Shown: in pieces, positions 63,246-64,000 of the stretch
Position numbering within the stretch: position 1 is the first letter of the stretch
Layout of the letters: each line of letters starts with the position of its first letter
Source of the DNA: Buchnera aphidicola (Brevicoryne brassicae)
GTDB lineage: Bacteria > Pseudomonadota > Gammaproteobacteria > Enterobacterales > Enterobacteriaceae
NCBI RefSeq assembly: GCF_005082825.1
Contig: NZ_CP034882.1
Coordinates: 570,318 to 634,317 of the forward strand
Reading direction: 5' to 3'
Length of the DNA: 64,000 bases
Translations under genes and position numbers: made by a program
Notes under the pieces: model-generated
What the model was told of the DNA's origin: nothing
Database searches by the model: none
Seen by the model: only the letters and a program-made list of their open reading frames with translations

Positions 63246-64000
63246 TTAATTTTTTTTGAAATTAAAAATTTTTAATTTTTTGTTTTCTTTTTTTAAAGAT
63301 TTTTCTACAAAAATACTTTTATCCCATTTTAAATCTTCTTGAGGTAATTCAAATAAAAACCTACTAGGTAACATATCTAAAATTTGTCCATATTGATTTC
63401 TTGTCGAACAATAAGTAAAAAATAATTGTTTTTGAGCTCTGGTTATTCCTACGTAAGTTAATCGTCTTTCTTCTTCTATATTATTATCATTAATACTTTT
63501 ATGATTAGGTAAAACTCCTTCACACATACCAATCATAAAAACTGAAGGAAATTCTAAACCTTTAGAAGCATGCAAAGTCATTAATTGTACTTGATTTTTT
63601 TCTGAGTCTTTTTTAGTATTTTGTTCTACCATATCACGTAGTGTCATACGTGCAATAATTTTTGATAAACTCATAGGTTTTTCTAATTCATCACCTTTAA
63701 TCATATTTTTTATCCATGTCGATAAAGTATGAATATTGTTTATACTATCTTTTACCTTTTTTGGCTCCTTTATAATTTTAGATAACCATGTTTCATATTC
63801 AATTTCATTAATAATTTTATCTAAAATTATAGATGGTTTTAAAAAAGATAATTTAATAAAACTTTCTATTAAAAGAATAAAATTTTTTATTTTATCAAAA
63901 GTTTTTTTGTTTAAAAAATTTTTTAATTCAATATCGTTACTTGCTTCATAAAGACTCTTATTTTTTTTATTGGCCCAATTTTCTATTTTTTTTAATGTAA
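63246..64000 (-). CDS. rep: ATP-dependent DNA helicase Rep, C-terminal part (runs off the window)
   Basis: Rep is an SF1 3'-5' helicase that helps forks pass bound proteins. The minus-strand frame is open from the window end (TLKKIENWANKKNKSLYEA) through EYETWLSKI, TLRDMVEQN and the helicase motifs VQLMTLHASKGLEFPSVFMIGMCEG (motif V) and EEERRLTYVGITRAQKQLFFTYC (motif VI). It ends SRFLFELPQEDLKWDKS and a short Lys-rich tail, shorter than in E. coli. No break is seen in the 251 codons present. In E. coli rep lies next to gppA-rhlB-trxA, so the order is kept with losses. Confidence 0.95.
   Translation of the reverse strand, partial: TLKKIENWANKKNKSLYEASNDIELKNFLNKKTFDKIKNFILLIESFIKLSFLKPSIILDKIINEIEYETWLSKIIKEPKKVKDSINNIHTLSTWIKNMIKGDELEKPMSLSKIIARMTLRDMVEQNTKKDSEKNQVQLMTLHASKGLEFPSVFMIGMCEGVLPNHKSINDNNIEEERRLTYVGITRAQKQLFFTYCSTRNQYGQILDMLPSRFLFELPQEDLKWDKSIFVEKSLKKENKKLKIFNFKKN

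Overview
The window reads as a chromosomal segment of Buchnera aphidicola, the obligate aphid endosymbiont. The evidence is a very AT-rich sequence (spacers are almost pure A/T), proteins that align closely over their full length with Escherichia coli orthologues, E. coli gene neighbourhoods kept with many members deleted, and no insertion sequences, prophage, CRISPR arrays or rRNA genes. The strain was not determined.

Layout. 1-5997: rpsL end, tusB-tusC-tusD, fkpA, a broken argD, tsgA, trpS. 6021-13266: rpe, a 0.7 kb gene-free gap where E. coli has dam/damX, aroB-aroK, tRNA-Ser, deoD-deoB, prfC. 13625-18693: ansA, nfuA, bioH, ssb, dnaB. 18941-28138: gshB-ruvX-yggS-hemW, trmB, mutY-yggX, murI, sbcB, tmaR, tRNA-Asn, tRNA-Ile2, pyrE. 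28164-37767: dut, cysQ, rplI-rpsR-rpsF, rnr, purA, hflC-hflK, miaA-mutL. 39493-46787: mtlD-mtlA, pgi, orn, tRNA-Gly, amiB, rpmE. 46877-52350: a miniature ftsN, hslVU, ibpA, fpr, epmA, coaD. 52466-58624: an unrecognised frameshifted orphan, rsmJ, pitA, an ynfM-like MFS gene, dapF. 58808-64000: cyaY, hemC-hemD, a three-tRNA operon (Arg-His-Pro), rho, trxA and the C-terminal end of rep.

Function. The set is information processing (translation, tRNA modification, helicases, repair), provisioning (chorismate, DAP/lysine, pyrimidines, purine salvage, heme), envelope and division (MurI, AmiB, FtsN remnant), stress response (IbpA, HslVU under probable sigma-32 control) and sugar import (MtlA/MtlD, Pgi).

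The most notable signal is a group of conserved genes whose frame is broken by one base at or next to a long poly(A) tract: yggS, miaA, orn, amiB, epmA, hemD and the orphan. All seven need exactly one extra base to restore a full-length protein, which suggests either rescue by transcriptional slippage or homopolymer undercalling. argD is different: it has an opposite-sign frameshift plus an in-frame TGA and looks like a true pseudogene. Other points of interest are a 70-residue FtsN that keeps only the membrane anchor and the essential W-x-Y-x3-L core, an ibpA sigma-32 promoter with an A12 spacer, and a WCNPC thioredoxin active site.
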